Assembly: GCA_003212335.1 (NCBI GenBank) | Contig: QCQA01000001.1 | Location: 224,177-288,176 of the forward strand | Direction of reading: 5' to 3' | Length of the DNA: 64,000 nucleotides | Source of the DNA: SAR86 cluster bacterium AG-447-A08 | GTDB lineage: Bacteria; Pseudomonadota; Gammaproteobacteria; Magnimaribacterales; Magnimaribacteraceae | Shown: positions 55,815-64,000 of the stretch, one piece after another | Position numbering within the stretch: position 1 is the stretch's first letter | How the letters are laid out: every line of letters begins with the position of its first letter | Made by a program: the position numbers and the translations under genes | Notes under the pieces: generated by a model | What the model was told of the DNA's origin: nothing | Seen by the model: only the letters and a program-made list of their open reading frames with translations | Databases searched by the model: none

Positions 55815-56762
55815 TTAGGCCATAAGTTCTTTTAATAAAGTTGCAGCTCTACAATAGGCAATTTCTTGAGCTTCCTTGGTCATGCCTCCAATATGCTGGG
55901 TTATTGTTACCTGATTACTGCTTTTTGCATATTCCAATAGAGGGCTATTTTCTCTGTCTCTAATTTCATCTCTAAGAACATCGGTAGCCAATTTGGCTTG
56001 CTTATTAGATTTCAGAAATCTAACCACATCATCTTCATTAATAATTTCTCCTCTAGAAGTATTTATTATGAGTATATCTTCTTTCGCAGCAAGCAAAGAT
56101 TCTGAATTAATCAAATTTATAGTTTCTTCTGTGACATGGACATGCAAAGATATAACATCTGATACTTGGATAAGACTCTCTAGATCTTGCATTTGCTCGA
56201 AATCCTTAACTTTTTTATATGGATCAAAAACCCTAACTTTTGATTTAAATGGTTCGAAGTAGCTTGAATAGAACTTACCCAGCCTTCCATAACCTATAAC
56301 TCCTATAGAAAGAGAATTCAGCTGTCTTCCTATAAATTTACTATAATTCCATTCCCCTTCTAAAGCACCTTGATGGCTATTAACAACATTTCTTAGAGAG
56401 GACATGGTTAAAGCGAAAGCCAGCTCAGCGGTTGACCCAATTTTATTAATGGTTTCTCTTTCTTCGGTTAAGGATATAATTTTAATGCCTTTGGAGATAA
56501 CATACTCTTTATCTATATGATTGGTGCCAGTAGAGGCAGTACATATACACTTTAATTTGGTACCTTTATCTATAATGTCCTTGCCTATGAAGATCTTAGA
56601 TTTATTTGGATTTGTAAAGACAGCATCATATTTGCAGACAATATCTAGAACTTCTTGTTCAGAGGGATCATCTAGATAAAAAACTTCTGCAAAAGATTCT
56701 AAAATTCTATTAACACCGTCAATATGACTAGTTGGTGTAACTACCAGTATTTTAGGGATCAT
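55815..56762 (-). CDS. D-isomer-specific 2-hydroxyacid dehydrogenase
   Basis: 315 residues. The NAD loop I-G-V-I-G-Y-G-R-L-G-K (about 150-160), the Arg in T-S-R-G-E-I and the late His in Q-H-I-G-G-M-T are the catalytic residues of the SerA/phosphoglycerate dehydrogenase family. Overlap with the NeuA-like gene start is 11 bases. In this setting it may reduce or oxidise a sugar acid or other 2-hydroxyacid precursor for the CMP-sugar branch rather than make serine. Confidence 0.85.
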   Translation of the reverse strand: MIPKILVVTPTSHIDGVNRILESFAEVFYLDDPSEQEVLDIVCKYDAVFTNPNKSKIFIGKDIIDKGTKLKCICTASTGTNHIDKEYVISKGIKIISLTEERETINKIGSTAELAFALTMSSLRNVVNSHQGALEGEWNYSKFIGRQLNSLSIGVIGYGRLGKFYSSYFEPFKSKVRVFDPYKKVKDFEQMQDLESLIQVSDVISLHVHVTEETINLINSESLLAAKEDILIINTSRGEIINEDDVVRFLKSNKQAKLATDVLRDEIRDRENSPLLEYAKSSNQVTITQHIGGMTKEAQEIAYCRAATLLKELMA

Positions 56763-57453
56763 TTTTGTTAGTAATTAATTGTTCACAAATCATGAAATCG
56801 ATCTCAGTATCAACGTTTACAGCTCTTTCATTTGGCAAAATATAAGGTCTACTGTTATCTCCGCCATATCTAAGGTTAAGCTCCATCAAATAATCTCTTT
56901 TCATGCAATATATAGATCCGCTTCTTATATAAGCTTTAGGTTTTAAATCCTGCCTCCTTGCTTCATTTGGTTCAGGTAAAAAATCACAAATCTTATCTTC
57001 TATAATCATTTTTATCCGCGCGGGATGATGATCTTCCAATTGATGGACTGCTATTACTGAATCTGCATCAGTATCAATAATCTTTTTTATACAATTATCA
57101 ATATCTTCATGTATTTTCAAAGGATTGGTGCACATGATTTCTACTACAAAGTCATATTTCTTACTTTCCCTTTCTTCCATGAAAGAAACTGCGTGCTGAA
57201 GAGCAGATACCGAACTTGCTTCATCGGTCGAGAACTCTTCTGGTCTCATAAAAGGGACTTCTGCACCGAGGGATTTAGATACTTTTGCTATAGTAAAATC
57301 ATCAGTGGATACAATATATTCTCTCAAATATTCTGATTTTAAAACCTCATCAATAGTGTACTGTATGAGGGGTTTTCCACAGAGATCTTTAATATTTTTG
57401 TTCTTCACCCCTTTTGATCCGCCGCGGGCAAGTGTAATTCCTAGTATATTCAA
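56752..57453 (-). CDS. neuA: CMP-sugar (acylneuraminate) cytidylyltransferase
   Basis: 233 residues. A-R-G-G-S-K-G-V-K-N-K-N (about 9-20), P-L-I-Q-Y-T-I and R-P-E-E-F-S-T-D are the family motifs. It joins CTP and a nonulosonic acid or related acid sugar to form the activated donor. Because NeuB-like synthase is encoded one gene away, a nonulosonic acid is likely. Kdo transferases (KdsB) are a distant alternative. Confidence 0.9.
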   Translation of the reverse strand: MNILGITLARGGSKGVKNKNIKDLCGKPLIQYTIDEVLKSEYLREYIVSTDDFTIAKVSKSLGAEVPFMRPEEFSTDEASSVSALQHAVSFMEERESKKYDFVVEIMCTNPLKIHEDIDNCIKKIIDTDADSVIAVHQLEDHHPARIKMIIEDKICDFLPEPNEARRQDLKPKAYIRSGSIYCMKRDYLMELNLRYGGDNSRPYILPNERAVNVDTEIDFMICEQLITNKNDP

Positions 57454-57454
57454 G

Positions 57455-58132
57455 TTAACCTATACCTTTCCACGTATTTCCGTTGTCGGTATAGTGGTGA
57501 TCTACTTGCATCTCAGGATCATAGAGTGTTTTAAATGAAGATGTAATCATCTTAGCTACCCAATACCTATCTTCCTTTCCTACAAGATTTTCATCGAAGG
57601 GATTATCAATTAAAGTTTGTTTTTTGAAAAATGACAGTGCGTTATGAAAGAAATACCTCTCTTCCATTTCTGAGTACATATCTACAACTTCCTTATCAAT
57701 GAAATGTTTCCAAAGATAGCGTTTAGTTATTTTTTTTCCTTCGTAAATAGGTATCTGGTTACCAAAGATAGTGCAGTAAGTTTCTAAGTCACTAATGTGT
57801 TTTGATGTATTAAATTTATTAAGGACACAATGACTTGAAATAATCAAAATGTAATTATTTTGAGCAGCCTTGGCTCCAAGATTTAATGATTTTCCAGGCG
57901 AGTAGTCATCGATAGTTAGAATTTTTATATCTGCGTGACTTCCTCCTTTTGATAATTCAGGATCTTGTTGAAACTGTCTCACAATCTGTAAGGTCTTATC
58001 CTTGGAGTTATTGTCTATTACTATAATTTCAGGAGAATCTAAAAAATCAATGACTGACTGAATACAATGTCCAATCCATCTAGCCTCGTTTCTTGAACGA
58101 ATCAATACACTTATTTTTTCATTATTACTCAT
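57455..58132 (-). CDS. Glycosyltransferase family 2
   Basis: 225 residues from ATG at 58132; another ATG is two codons upstream (58138). Both lie after GGGAG inside the end of the NeuB-like gene. The GT-A fold is indicated by I-R-S-R-N-E-A-R-W-I-G, I-D-N-N-S-K-D-K-T-L and S-S-H-C-V. There is no C-terminal membrane segment. It sits between the NeuB- and NeuA-like genes, so it may transfer the CMP-linked sugar, although GT2 transferases normally use other donors. Confidence 0.83.
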   Translation of the reverse strand: MSNNEKISVLIRSRNEARWIGHCIQSVIDFLDSPEIIVIDNNSKDKTLQIVRQFQQDPELSKGGSHADIKILTIDDYSPGKSLNLGAKAAQNNYILIISSHCVLNKFNTSKHISDLETYCTIFGNQIPIYEGKKITKRYLWKHFIDKEVVDMYSEMEERYFFHNALSFFKKQTLIDNPFDENLVGKEDRYWVAKMITSSFKTLYDPEMQVDHHYTDNGNTWKGIG

Positions 58133-58940
58133 AATCATGTGGCTCCCATCTACCTCGATAGTTTTGAACAGTGTCTGATTCAATATCTTGGTAGTCGTTA
58201 CCACAAGAAATCATTGACTGCTGAGCTTCAAGAATATTTTTTACCATTAATTTAAATTCAGTTGGTTCTAATGCATTCTCATTATCTCTTCCAGGAAGGT
58301 TGTTATCGGTAGTAAAGTGTTTTTCTATGGCAGTAACACCGTATGCAACAGAAAGTGCCGGGATAATAGTGCTTTTAGTGTGATCACTAAATCCAATATC
58401 TTTCGAGATTGAAGAAAGCCATTCTAGTCTTGGCAAATTTATTTGATTATTTGGGCATGGATAAGATGAAACACAATGCATAAGATTATACTTGGCACTA
58501 CCAGCATTAAGTATTTCTAATGCCTTTTTTACCTCTTTCTCAGTTGATGCACCTGCAGAAAAATATATCTTAGAAAATTTCTTAGAACAAAATTCTAATA
58601 ACTTATAGTTAGTAGTCTCATGCGAAGGTATTTTAATTTCCGATAGTTGCAATTCATGCATTAAACTGGCACCCGCAGTTCCAAATACACTTATTAAAAA
58701 TTCGCAGCCATGCTTAGAAGATAAATTTATTAAATCTAATATCTTTTCTTCATTAAGAGCAGCTTTATTATAGATTTCTCTTCTTCCATCGCTATCCCAA
58801 GCACCTTTTTTAAGATATTTAGGATTCCAGTATTGAAACTTGACAACGTTTGCACCTGAATTTGATGCAGCCTCTATCATGTCTTCTGCCAAACTCATAT
58901 CTCCCATGTGATTCCAGCCTATTTCTGCGATTATCTTCAT
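58125..58940 (-). CDS. NeuB-type nonulosonic acid synthase lacking the SAF domain
   Basis: 271 residues against about 340-350 for usual NeuB. The TIM barrel is complete: I-A-E-I-G-W-N-H-M-G-D (about 4-14), V-V-K-F-Q (33-37), the metal/PEP segment L-M-H-C-V-S-S-Y-P-C-P, G-F-S-D-H-T and A-I-E-K-H-F-T-T-D. The antifreeze-like SAF domain that caps the active site of the partner subunit is absent, and the frame ends cleanly. NeuB condenses phosphoenolpyruvate with a hexosamine to make sialic, legionaminic or pseudaminic acid. A shorter form may use a different sugar. Confidence 0.85.
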   Translation of the reverse strand: MKIIAEIGWNHMGDMSLAEDMIEAASNSGANVVKFQYWNPKYLKKGAWDSDGRREIYNKAALNEEKILDLINLSSKHGCEFLISVFGTAGASLMHELQLSEIKIPSHETTNYKLLEFCSKKFSKIYFSAGASTEKEVKKALEILNAGSAKYNLMHCVSSYPCPNNQINLPRLEWLSSISKDIGFSDHTKSTIIPALSVAYGVTAIEKHFTTDNNLPGRDNENALEPTEFKLMVKNILEAQQSMISCGNDYQDIESDTVQNYRGRWEPHDYE

Positions 58941-59020
58941 AATGGTCCTTAGAAAAATTGGATTTTACTTGATTTAGATTAAATTGGTAATTAATAAGCA
59001 GTTAATCTAATTTTATATTT

Positions 59021-60925
59021 TTATTGAATTTTACTCGATAGGAAGTTTACCCATTCTTCTTCCCACTTGTGATTCGATCTTAGAAATTTATAAAAAAAAT
59101 TATTTAGTGCCTTCTGTCTATCTTCATTTAAATACCAGTCTCTAGCATTGCTGAATTCATTTAGAGAATGAGTTAAATCTGAACCATCTCTAAAAAAGAT
59201 GCCATATTTATAAAGATCATTTAGAAATGGTTGTGATTCTAAGGTGGTGTTTATAAGGTTTTCATTCAATAGAGCAAAGCTTTTCTTGCCAAGAGAGATA
59301 CTTTCACTAAATCCACCTGCAGGGATATCCCAAATTATTGCATCATATATGGAGTCAAAATCTTTATTCTGCATATAGTCTCTCAATCTTATGTTGTGAT
59401 CATCCAGAATAGTGACGTTAAAGACATCTGATTGAGTCCAGTATTGACTTTTTTCACTGAAATAATTTGCTACTTCATTGTTATAAAATGATATTGTCAG
59501 ATGCCATCCTGCTTTTGATAAATCTTCCATTATTGATTCTAATAACCTGATGTAGTCATTAATTATATCTAGCCGAAGGAAGCTGTTATAAAAAGCTGGA
59601 AATCTATATATAAAGCCAAGACTTAAAAGCAATGATCTATTTTCAGTATGTCTGAATCGCTCGCGAGGTAAAGAAATCAGCTCAGAAAGAAGAGGGCTTG
59701 GCAGCTTTATGGCATCCTTTATCCACATTGACTCTCCATGAGTTTTATTGTCCCATCCAAAAGTAATATAGTGATCTGCGCCATCAATTAACATTTCATT
59801 TACCAAAGCGCCGTTAGCAAGATATCCTCCCCATCCACTATGTTGAGTAGCCACAACAGGTATGGATAGTTCTCTACAGGCGAATAATCTAAGAGACTTT
59901 AAAGTATTTCCGCCTACCCCATCAGCAAGAAAAAAAGATCCCTTATATTGCTTGAACTCATTTAGATATTTCTCGCAGTAAACTTCAGATTGCTCTGTTG
60001 TGAAAGTTGGCAGTTGTTCTGTGATGAGTTCAATCAAGGTAAAGAATGATGAATCGGGTAAGTTAATTTCTCCCTGAGTATTCATCAAGAAGTCCTTGAA
60101 AGCATCAGCAACAAAGTCTTTGTGTTCTAAGAAATCTTCTCTTTTAATTTTTGTATTTAATTTTGGGGGATATACTTTAAAAGCTATACTTTCCAATGGC
60201 GCTAATGGTCCGAAAGGCCAAAAAAATCTATGTAGTTTTTTACTAAAAGATATGAAAGTAACATTTTTAGCATCAATAGGTATGCGGTTAAATATCCTAG
60301 ACAAGAAAAGAATGACGGCTGGATAAATATTACTGACAAGCTTATTTAGCTTAACTAATAAAGTGCCATTTCTTAAATTTCTTGTGATTCTTTTTAAAAT
60401 CCCCTGTCTGTTAGAATAAAATGTTCCATATTCTTCTGTAACAATAGCCTTATATTTCAACACATCTATTGTTTCTAAATCACGGAGAATACTGTTTACA
60501 ATCCATTGATTATAAAGAGGGTCTTTCTCAACTTTCTTGTAATAAAAATGTCCAAATGTCCATTCTGGATTGAACTCAAATTGGACCTCAGGTAGCTTTA
60601 GTTGATTTAAATCTTTTAGCCCAGCTAGTTTATTCAGTCTAAGCAATCTGTCTGACAATACAAATATGATCAAGGAACCATAATTTAAGAATAGTCTTTC
60701 GCAAGCAAAAGCACTGTATCCAAGAGACGGCGAATATACATTTTTTGCAAAATGTTCTGTCAATTTATTTTTTAAACTTACAATCGATTTGTGTTGTCTA
60801 GTGTGCTCCTTGAAAGGCAGGGACCATTTAGGCTCGTATCCTATTGAGGGGAAAATAGAAACATAACTATCAATACCATTACTTTTAGCAAAATCATTGT
60901 CAACAACAAGGAACTCCTCTTTCAT
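59021..60925 (-). CDS. LIC12162-like surface carbohydrate transferase
   Basis: 634 residues without signal or membrane anchor. The region V-V-A-T-Q-H-S-G-W-G-G-Y (about 358-369) followed by A-D-H-Y-I-T-F-G-W resembles the LIC12162-type putative transferases of Leptospira-like O-antigen loci, where a His-Gly-rich loop precedes the sugar-phosphate binding fold. The N-terminal half has no family I can name. It overlaps the DUF616 gene by four bases. Likely a glycosyltransferase; specificity unknown. Confidence 0.6.
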   Translation of the reverse strand: MKEEFLVVDNDFAKSNGIDSYVSIFPSIGYEPKWSLPFKEHTRQHKSIVSLKNKLTEHFAKNVYSPSLGYSAFACERLFLNYGSLIIFVLSDRLLRLNKLAGLKDLNQLKLPEVQFEFNPEWTFGHFYYKKVEKDPLYNQWIVNSILRDLETIDVLKYKAIVTEEYGTFYSNRQGILKRITRNLRNGTLLVKLNKLVSNIYPAVILFLSRIFNRIPIDAKNVTFISFSKKLHRFFWPFGPLAPLESIAFKVYPPKLNTKIKREDFLEHKDFVADAFKDFLMNTQGEINLPDSSFFTLIELITEQLPTFTTEQSEVYCEKYLNEFKQYKGSFFLADGVGGNTLKSLRLFACRELSIPVVATQHSGWGGYLANGALVNEMLIDGADHYITFGWDNKTHGESMWIKDAIKLPSPLLSELISLPRERFRHTENRSLLLSLGFIYRFPAFYNSFLRLDIINDYIRLLESIMEDLSKAGWHLTISFYNNEVANYFSEKSQYWTQSDVFNVTILDDHNIRLRDYMQNKDFDSIYDAIIWDIPAGGFSESISLGKKSFALLNENLINTTLESQPFLNDLYKYGIFFRDGSDLTHSLNEFSNARDWYLNEDRQKALNNFFYKFLRSNHKWEEEWVNFLSSKIQ

Positions 60926-61680
60926 TTCAAGGAGCCTCCAAATAGAATGAATGCTTGATTAAGAATTCGCATTAATATGTTCACGGTTTTACTATTCATA
61001 TTTCTGATCCTACTTGAGAGATCTAGATGAAAATGCTCCCCACCCTCTCTTAGATTACATTGACCTAGAGAATGTATGCGAATTCCGGTTTGATAAGATG
61101 CAAACATAAGCGAGGTCTGATCTCTTTTTGAAGAGTTCATGTATTCACTCCACCAGAAGTCCATGAGTTTCTGAGAATTAATATCATGTTTTCTAATGAT
61201 TATATTGGCCTCATAAAGCCCAAAATCAACAGGAAAATCACTTTTTTTATACCTTCTGAATTGTCTTCTTGCTTTTGTAAAAGTCGTTAGACCTTCAGAA
61301 ACTGCAATCTCTAATTCTCTGTAGGTGCATTTCCTAAATGGATGATCATACATAAAGATTGAATCAGAGCTCTTTTTTACTCCTTTAAAAATATCACTCA
61401 ATTTGTTAATTATTTTTATATTACAATCTATGTAGATACTTATATCAAAGTCTCCCAAAATTTTATGAGGGCTCATTTTCAAATACCGATTTTTATCTTT
61501 ATCATCCAGATGATCTAATCCTTCTATCTTTCTATATTCCCATCCTTCAGCTGCTGATGATTCTTTGTCCGAAAAGCAAATATAATTTATATTTTCTTCT
61601 AATTCATGCATCTTAACAGGTTGCTCGTAATCTCCTGTAAGGCATGTATAGACAACTAGTTTTTGATCTTTTATGCCCAT
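60922..61680 (-). CDS. DUF616-type glycosyltransferase-like protein
   Basis: 252 residues. V-Y-T-C-L-T-G-D-Y-E at the start, C-F-S-D near 34, Y-L-K-M-S-P-H, and I-Y-I-D-C-N-I-K-I are characteristic of the DUF616 (TOD1/MUCI70-like) group, a predicted GT-A fold with a D-x-N site. It probably adds a sugar. Its start overlaps the asnB copy by ten bases and its end the LIC12162-like gene by four: the three are coupled. Confidence 0.8.
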   Translation of the reverse strand: MGIKDQKLVVYTCLTGDYEQPVKMHELEENINYICFSDKESSAAEGWEYRKIEGLDHLDDKDKNRYLKMSPHKILGDFDISIYIDCNIKIINKLSDIFKGVKKSSDSIFMYDHPFRKCTYRELEIAVSEGLTTFTKARRQFRRYKKSDFPVDFGLYEANIIIRKHDINSQKLMDFWWSEYMNSSKRDQTSLMFASYQTGIRIHSLGQCNLREGGEHFHLDLSSRIRNMNSKTVNILMRILNQAFILFGGSLK

Positions 61681-63557
61681 CTCCTATACCAATCTATAAA
61701 CATTAAAATCTTCCATAGTTGTATTGAATAATCACCCTTTTCTTTAATGTGATTATCAAAAAGTTGCCTACCATATTCTAAATCTATAAAGCCTCCTACA
61801 GACTCATGGTCGTTCAAGAGATCAATTGCCCAATCTTTTAAATCATTTTTTAGCCATTGTGATATTGGAGGAACAAATCCTGACTTAGGCCTGTCTAGTA
61901 AATTTTTTGGTAATTTCTCAAAAGCTATATCTCTGAGAATTCTTTTTTGTTCTCCTTGTGAATATAGAAACTCAAAAGGTAGTGTCGAGGAAAATTCAAT
62001 TATCCTATGGTCTAGAAAAGGTACTCTATTTTCTAAACTGACAGCCATAGATGCACGATCAACTTTCACTAGAATATCGTCAATAAGATATTTCTTTGAG
62101 TCTTGATACATGAAGGTATTAGAAAAGGAGTCCGATATCTGATATGGCAAAATATCATCTTTGATTTCCTCAAAATCTTTAGTTAAGTACTTATCAGAAA
62201 ATCGATCAGAAGAAAGTAATTCATGAAGATTTTTAAAATCTGAATGATTAATCAATAAAGATAAGAATGCTAGGCTTTGCTTCGCTCTAACTAATCTTTG
62301 AAAACTAAGATCAGGAAAATTTGATAAAATTTGCGTAATTTGAAAAAGAAGATATTTACAGGGTAATTGAGAGATTTTATGGCCCCTTGAATACTTAGAA
62401 TAACCAAAAAATAATTCATCTCCTCCATCTCCAGAAAGCGAAACCGTCACATTGTCACGTGCAAGTTTTGAAAGTAAAAAAGTAGGAACTTGTGAAGAAT
62501 CGCAGAATGGCTCATCAAATATAGATGACATTTGGAGAGAAGCGTCTTTTATTTCAAGCTCAGAAACATAGAGTTCTTGATGATTTGTGCCCAGATAAGA
62601 TGCTATTTCTTTAGCATATTTAGCTTCATCAAGTTTTTCATCAGAAAAGCCTATACTGAAAGTGTTAATCTTATTTGAAGAATTATTTTGCATCAATGCT
62701 ACTACTAAAGAAGAATCTATACCTCCTGATAGCATAGCTCCCATAGGCACGTCGGCATGCATTTGTTGCTTTATCGCTGTATTTAAATGTGCTTCCAGAA
62801 CATCTTTAGCCTCTGAGTAATTTCCTGAATAAGGATTCTCGATACCATGAATAAAAGCTTTTTTAAGGGACCAATAATTTGTAATTTTTTCAGTATTTTC
62901 TTTTAACCCTGCTCGGGTATCAAGAGAAAGAATTTCTCCAGCACCAAGCTTTTTTGTTCCTTTGAAAATGCATAGAGGGGCTTCGATATAATTGAACTTA
63001 AAATAAGAGCTTAGCGCTATTTGACAAATTTCTTTCTCGAAGGCTGGGTGTTCAATTAAAGATTTAAGCTCAGATCCAAACAAAAATTTACCTTTATGCC
63101 AACCATAGTACAAAGGTTTTTCTCCATGCCGATCTCTTGCCAATCTCAGAACCTTCTCTTTCTTGTCCCATAGAGCAATGGCAAACATACCTACACATTT
63201 CTTTAGACTTTGCTCAAACCCTAAATGGTCTATGAGAGTTAATAAAACTTCAGTATCGGTTTCGGAGATAAAAGTGAATCCCTCCTCTTCTAATTCAAGT
63301 TTTAACTCCTTGTAATTATAAATCTCGCCATTATAAGAGCAGATATACCGTCCAGAATTAGATTTCATAGGTTGCTTACCTCGTTCAGAGAGATCGATTA
63401 TGGATAATCTGTTATGACCAAGATATAGACCACCATCAATATAAGTGCCAGTTCCATCAGGACCTCTATGATCAATTGCACGAAGCATATTGACTAGGGA
63501 TTGGTGATTTTCTTCAAATGGAAGGTTTTCGTCAAAAAAGCCTGCAATTCCGCACAT
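61671..63557 (-). CDS. asnB: Asparagine synthase (glutamine-hydrolysing)-like amidotransferase 2
   Basis: 628 residues from ATG at 63557, which places Cys2 directly after Met as the enzyme needs (M-C-G-I-A-G-F). A longer frame would bury that cysteine. H-R-G-P-D-G, Y-N-G-E-I-Y-N and the ATP loop M-L-S-G-G-I-D-S are intact. It is a second member beside 45049-46977, in the same direction. One of the two may amidate a uronic acid of the glycan; the other may make asparagine. It is coupled to the DUF616 gene. Confidence 0.9.
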   Translation of the reverse strand: MCGIAGFFDENLPFEENHQSLVNMLRAIDHRGPDGTGTYIDGGLYLGHNRLSIIDLSERGKQPMKSNSGRYICSYNGEIYNYKELKLELEEEGFTFISETDTEVLLTLIDHLGFEQSLKKCVGMFAIALWDKKEKVLRLARDRHGEKPLYYGWHKGKFLFGSELKSLIEHPAFEKEICQIALSSYFKFNYIEAPLCIFKGTKKLGAGEILSLDTRAGLKENTEKITNYWSLKKAFIHGIENPYSGNYSEAKDVLEAHLNTAIKQQMHADVPMGAMLSGGIDSSLVVALMQNNSSNKINTFSIGFSDEKLDEAKYAKEIASYLGTNHQELYVSELEIKDASLQMSSIFDEPFCDSSQVPTFLLSKLARDNVTVSLSGDGGDELFFGYSKYSRGHKISQLPCKYLLFQITQILSNFPDLSFQRLVRAKQSLAFLSLLINHSDFKNLHELLSSDRFSDKYLTKDFEEIKDDILPYQISDSFSNTFMYQDSKKYLIDDILVKVDRASMAVSLENRVPFLDHRIIEFSSTLPFEFLYSQGEQKRILRDIAFEKLPKNLLDRPKSGFVPPISQWLKNDLKDWAIDLLNDHESVGGFIDLEYGRQLFDNHIKEKGDYSIQLWKILMFIDWYRRWA

Positions 63558-63567
63558 TAAATAATTT

Positions 63568-64000
63568 TCAACTCTTCTTTTTAAAAGAGCCAACTAAATG
63601 CGGCATATCTGAACCATTAACTTGCCTTCTTAAAAAATTAATTAAGTATCTTTTGAAATTAATAGATGAAAAGTCAGTAATTTCGGTAAAGATAGTCTCA
63701 AATCCCATCTTATTCATGAAATTACTCAGTGATTGTTCATTCCAAGAACGTATATGTTGCCATTCATGGAAAGTGGTAGAGCAATTCGGACAATATCGTG
63801 TTGATTTCATCAGATCTTCGTTGTTAGGAGTTGTTAAAACTATCTTTCCATCTGACTTTAGAAGCGGTTTAAGCTCCTCAAAAATAGACTCAATAACATC
63901 ATCCGTTAAATGCTCGATTACTTCGATCATGATAATTAAATCAAATTTCTTATCGATTATATCTTTAGTGCTAGCATAGCAGCCCTCAAAGATTTCATGA
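63568..64000 (-). CDS. Class I SAM-dependent methyltransferase, N-terminus outside window
   Basis: The frame is open to the window edge, so the start is missing; the visible 143 residues run from H-E-I-F-E-G to the stop. F-D-L-I-I-M-I-E-V-I-E-H-L followed by L-L-K-S-D-G-K-I-V-L-T-T-P is the C-terminal half of a methyltransferase_11/23 domain. C-P-N-C and F-H-E-W-Q-H-I-R are next and suggest a zinc-ribbon-like or HEWxH type found in polysaccharide loci. It ends ten bases before the asnB start. Confidence 0.85.
   Translation of the reverse strand, partial: HEIFEGCYASTKDIIDKKFDLIIMIEVIEHLTDDVIESIFEELKPLLKSDGKIVLTTPNNEDLMKSTRYCPNCSTTFHEWQHIRSWNEQSLSNFMNKMGFETIFTEITDFSSINFKRYLINFLRRQVNGSDMPHLVGSFKKKS

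Overview
The window is AT-rich bacterial DNA from a gammaproteobacterium. The best support is the conserved order thrS-infC-rpmI-rplT-pheS-pheT-ihfA-merR-tRNA-Pro(GGG), all on the minus strand, as in Pseudomonas and relatives. Low G+C, very short spacers, frequent ATGA overlaps and many genes for acyl-CoA, ester and enoate chemistry point to a streamlined, probably marine lineage, perhaps SAR86-like. That placement is inference. One stretch, about 1.1-2.7 kb, is clearly richer in G+C (40 of 60 bases in 1381-1440, against 15 of 60 in 45601-45660).

Layout. (1) 1-5.3 kb is an accessory region downstream of guaA: a serine hydrolase cut by the window edge, a secreted protein of unknown function, a dienelactone hydrolase-like enzyme, a small heme-binding-type membrane protein and an HNH protein with integrase-type repeats. 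Three copies of the last codons of guaA (2767-2787, 3461-3478, 5258-5278) divide this region, which looks like two elements integrated in series at the guaA 3' end. No integrase is visible. (2) 5.3-8.3 kb is the guaB-guaA operon. (3) 8.4-22.6 kb is a metabolic region: two SDRs, an MFS transporter, hydrolases, phhB, fumC, class II aldolase, old yellow enzyme, a DsbA-fold isomerase, a lipoprotein carboxylesterase, acyl-CoA dehydrogenase, hotdog thioesterase, GST and a CaiB-type CoA transferase. It contains the longest gene-free gap (20294-20732), which holds inverted repeats and a tandem hairpin motif. (4) 22.6-29.4 kb is the translation block, with a PheT that lacks the usual N-terminal tRNA-binding insert and an infC that appears to start at AUA. 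(5) 29.5-36.8 kb holds pdxH, DoxX, a KAS III, a TerB/DnaJ protein, a DUF35-thiolase pair, a phosphodiesterase, rnd and wecA. (6) 36.8-64 kb, after tRNA-Leu(TAA), is a large surface-polysaccharide locus running past the window end.

The polysaccharide locus combines a WecA-type initiating transferase, UDP-glucuronate formation (ugd) with a 4-epimerase, dTDP-rhamnose synthesis (rfbBACD), a UDP-HexNAc dehydrogenase, two AsnB-type amidotransferases, several glycosyltransferases, methyltransferases, an EpsG-like membrane protein and a CMP-sugar branch (NeuB- and NeuA-like). Inside it is an unusual set of small genes: methyltransferase, GNAT, polysaccharide deacetylase-like protein, acyl carrier protein, KAS III and a TauD-like dioxygenase. 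This is the best candidate for an undescribed pathway, possibly making and attaching a special acyl group to the glycan.
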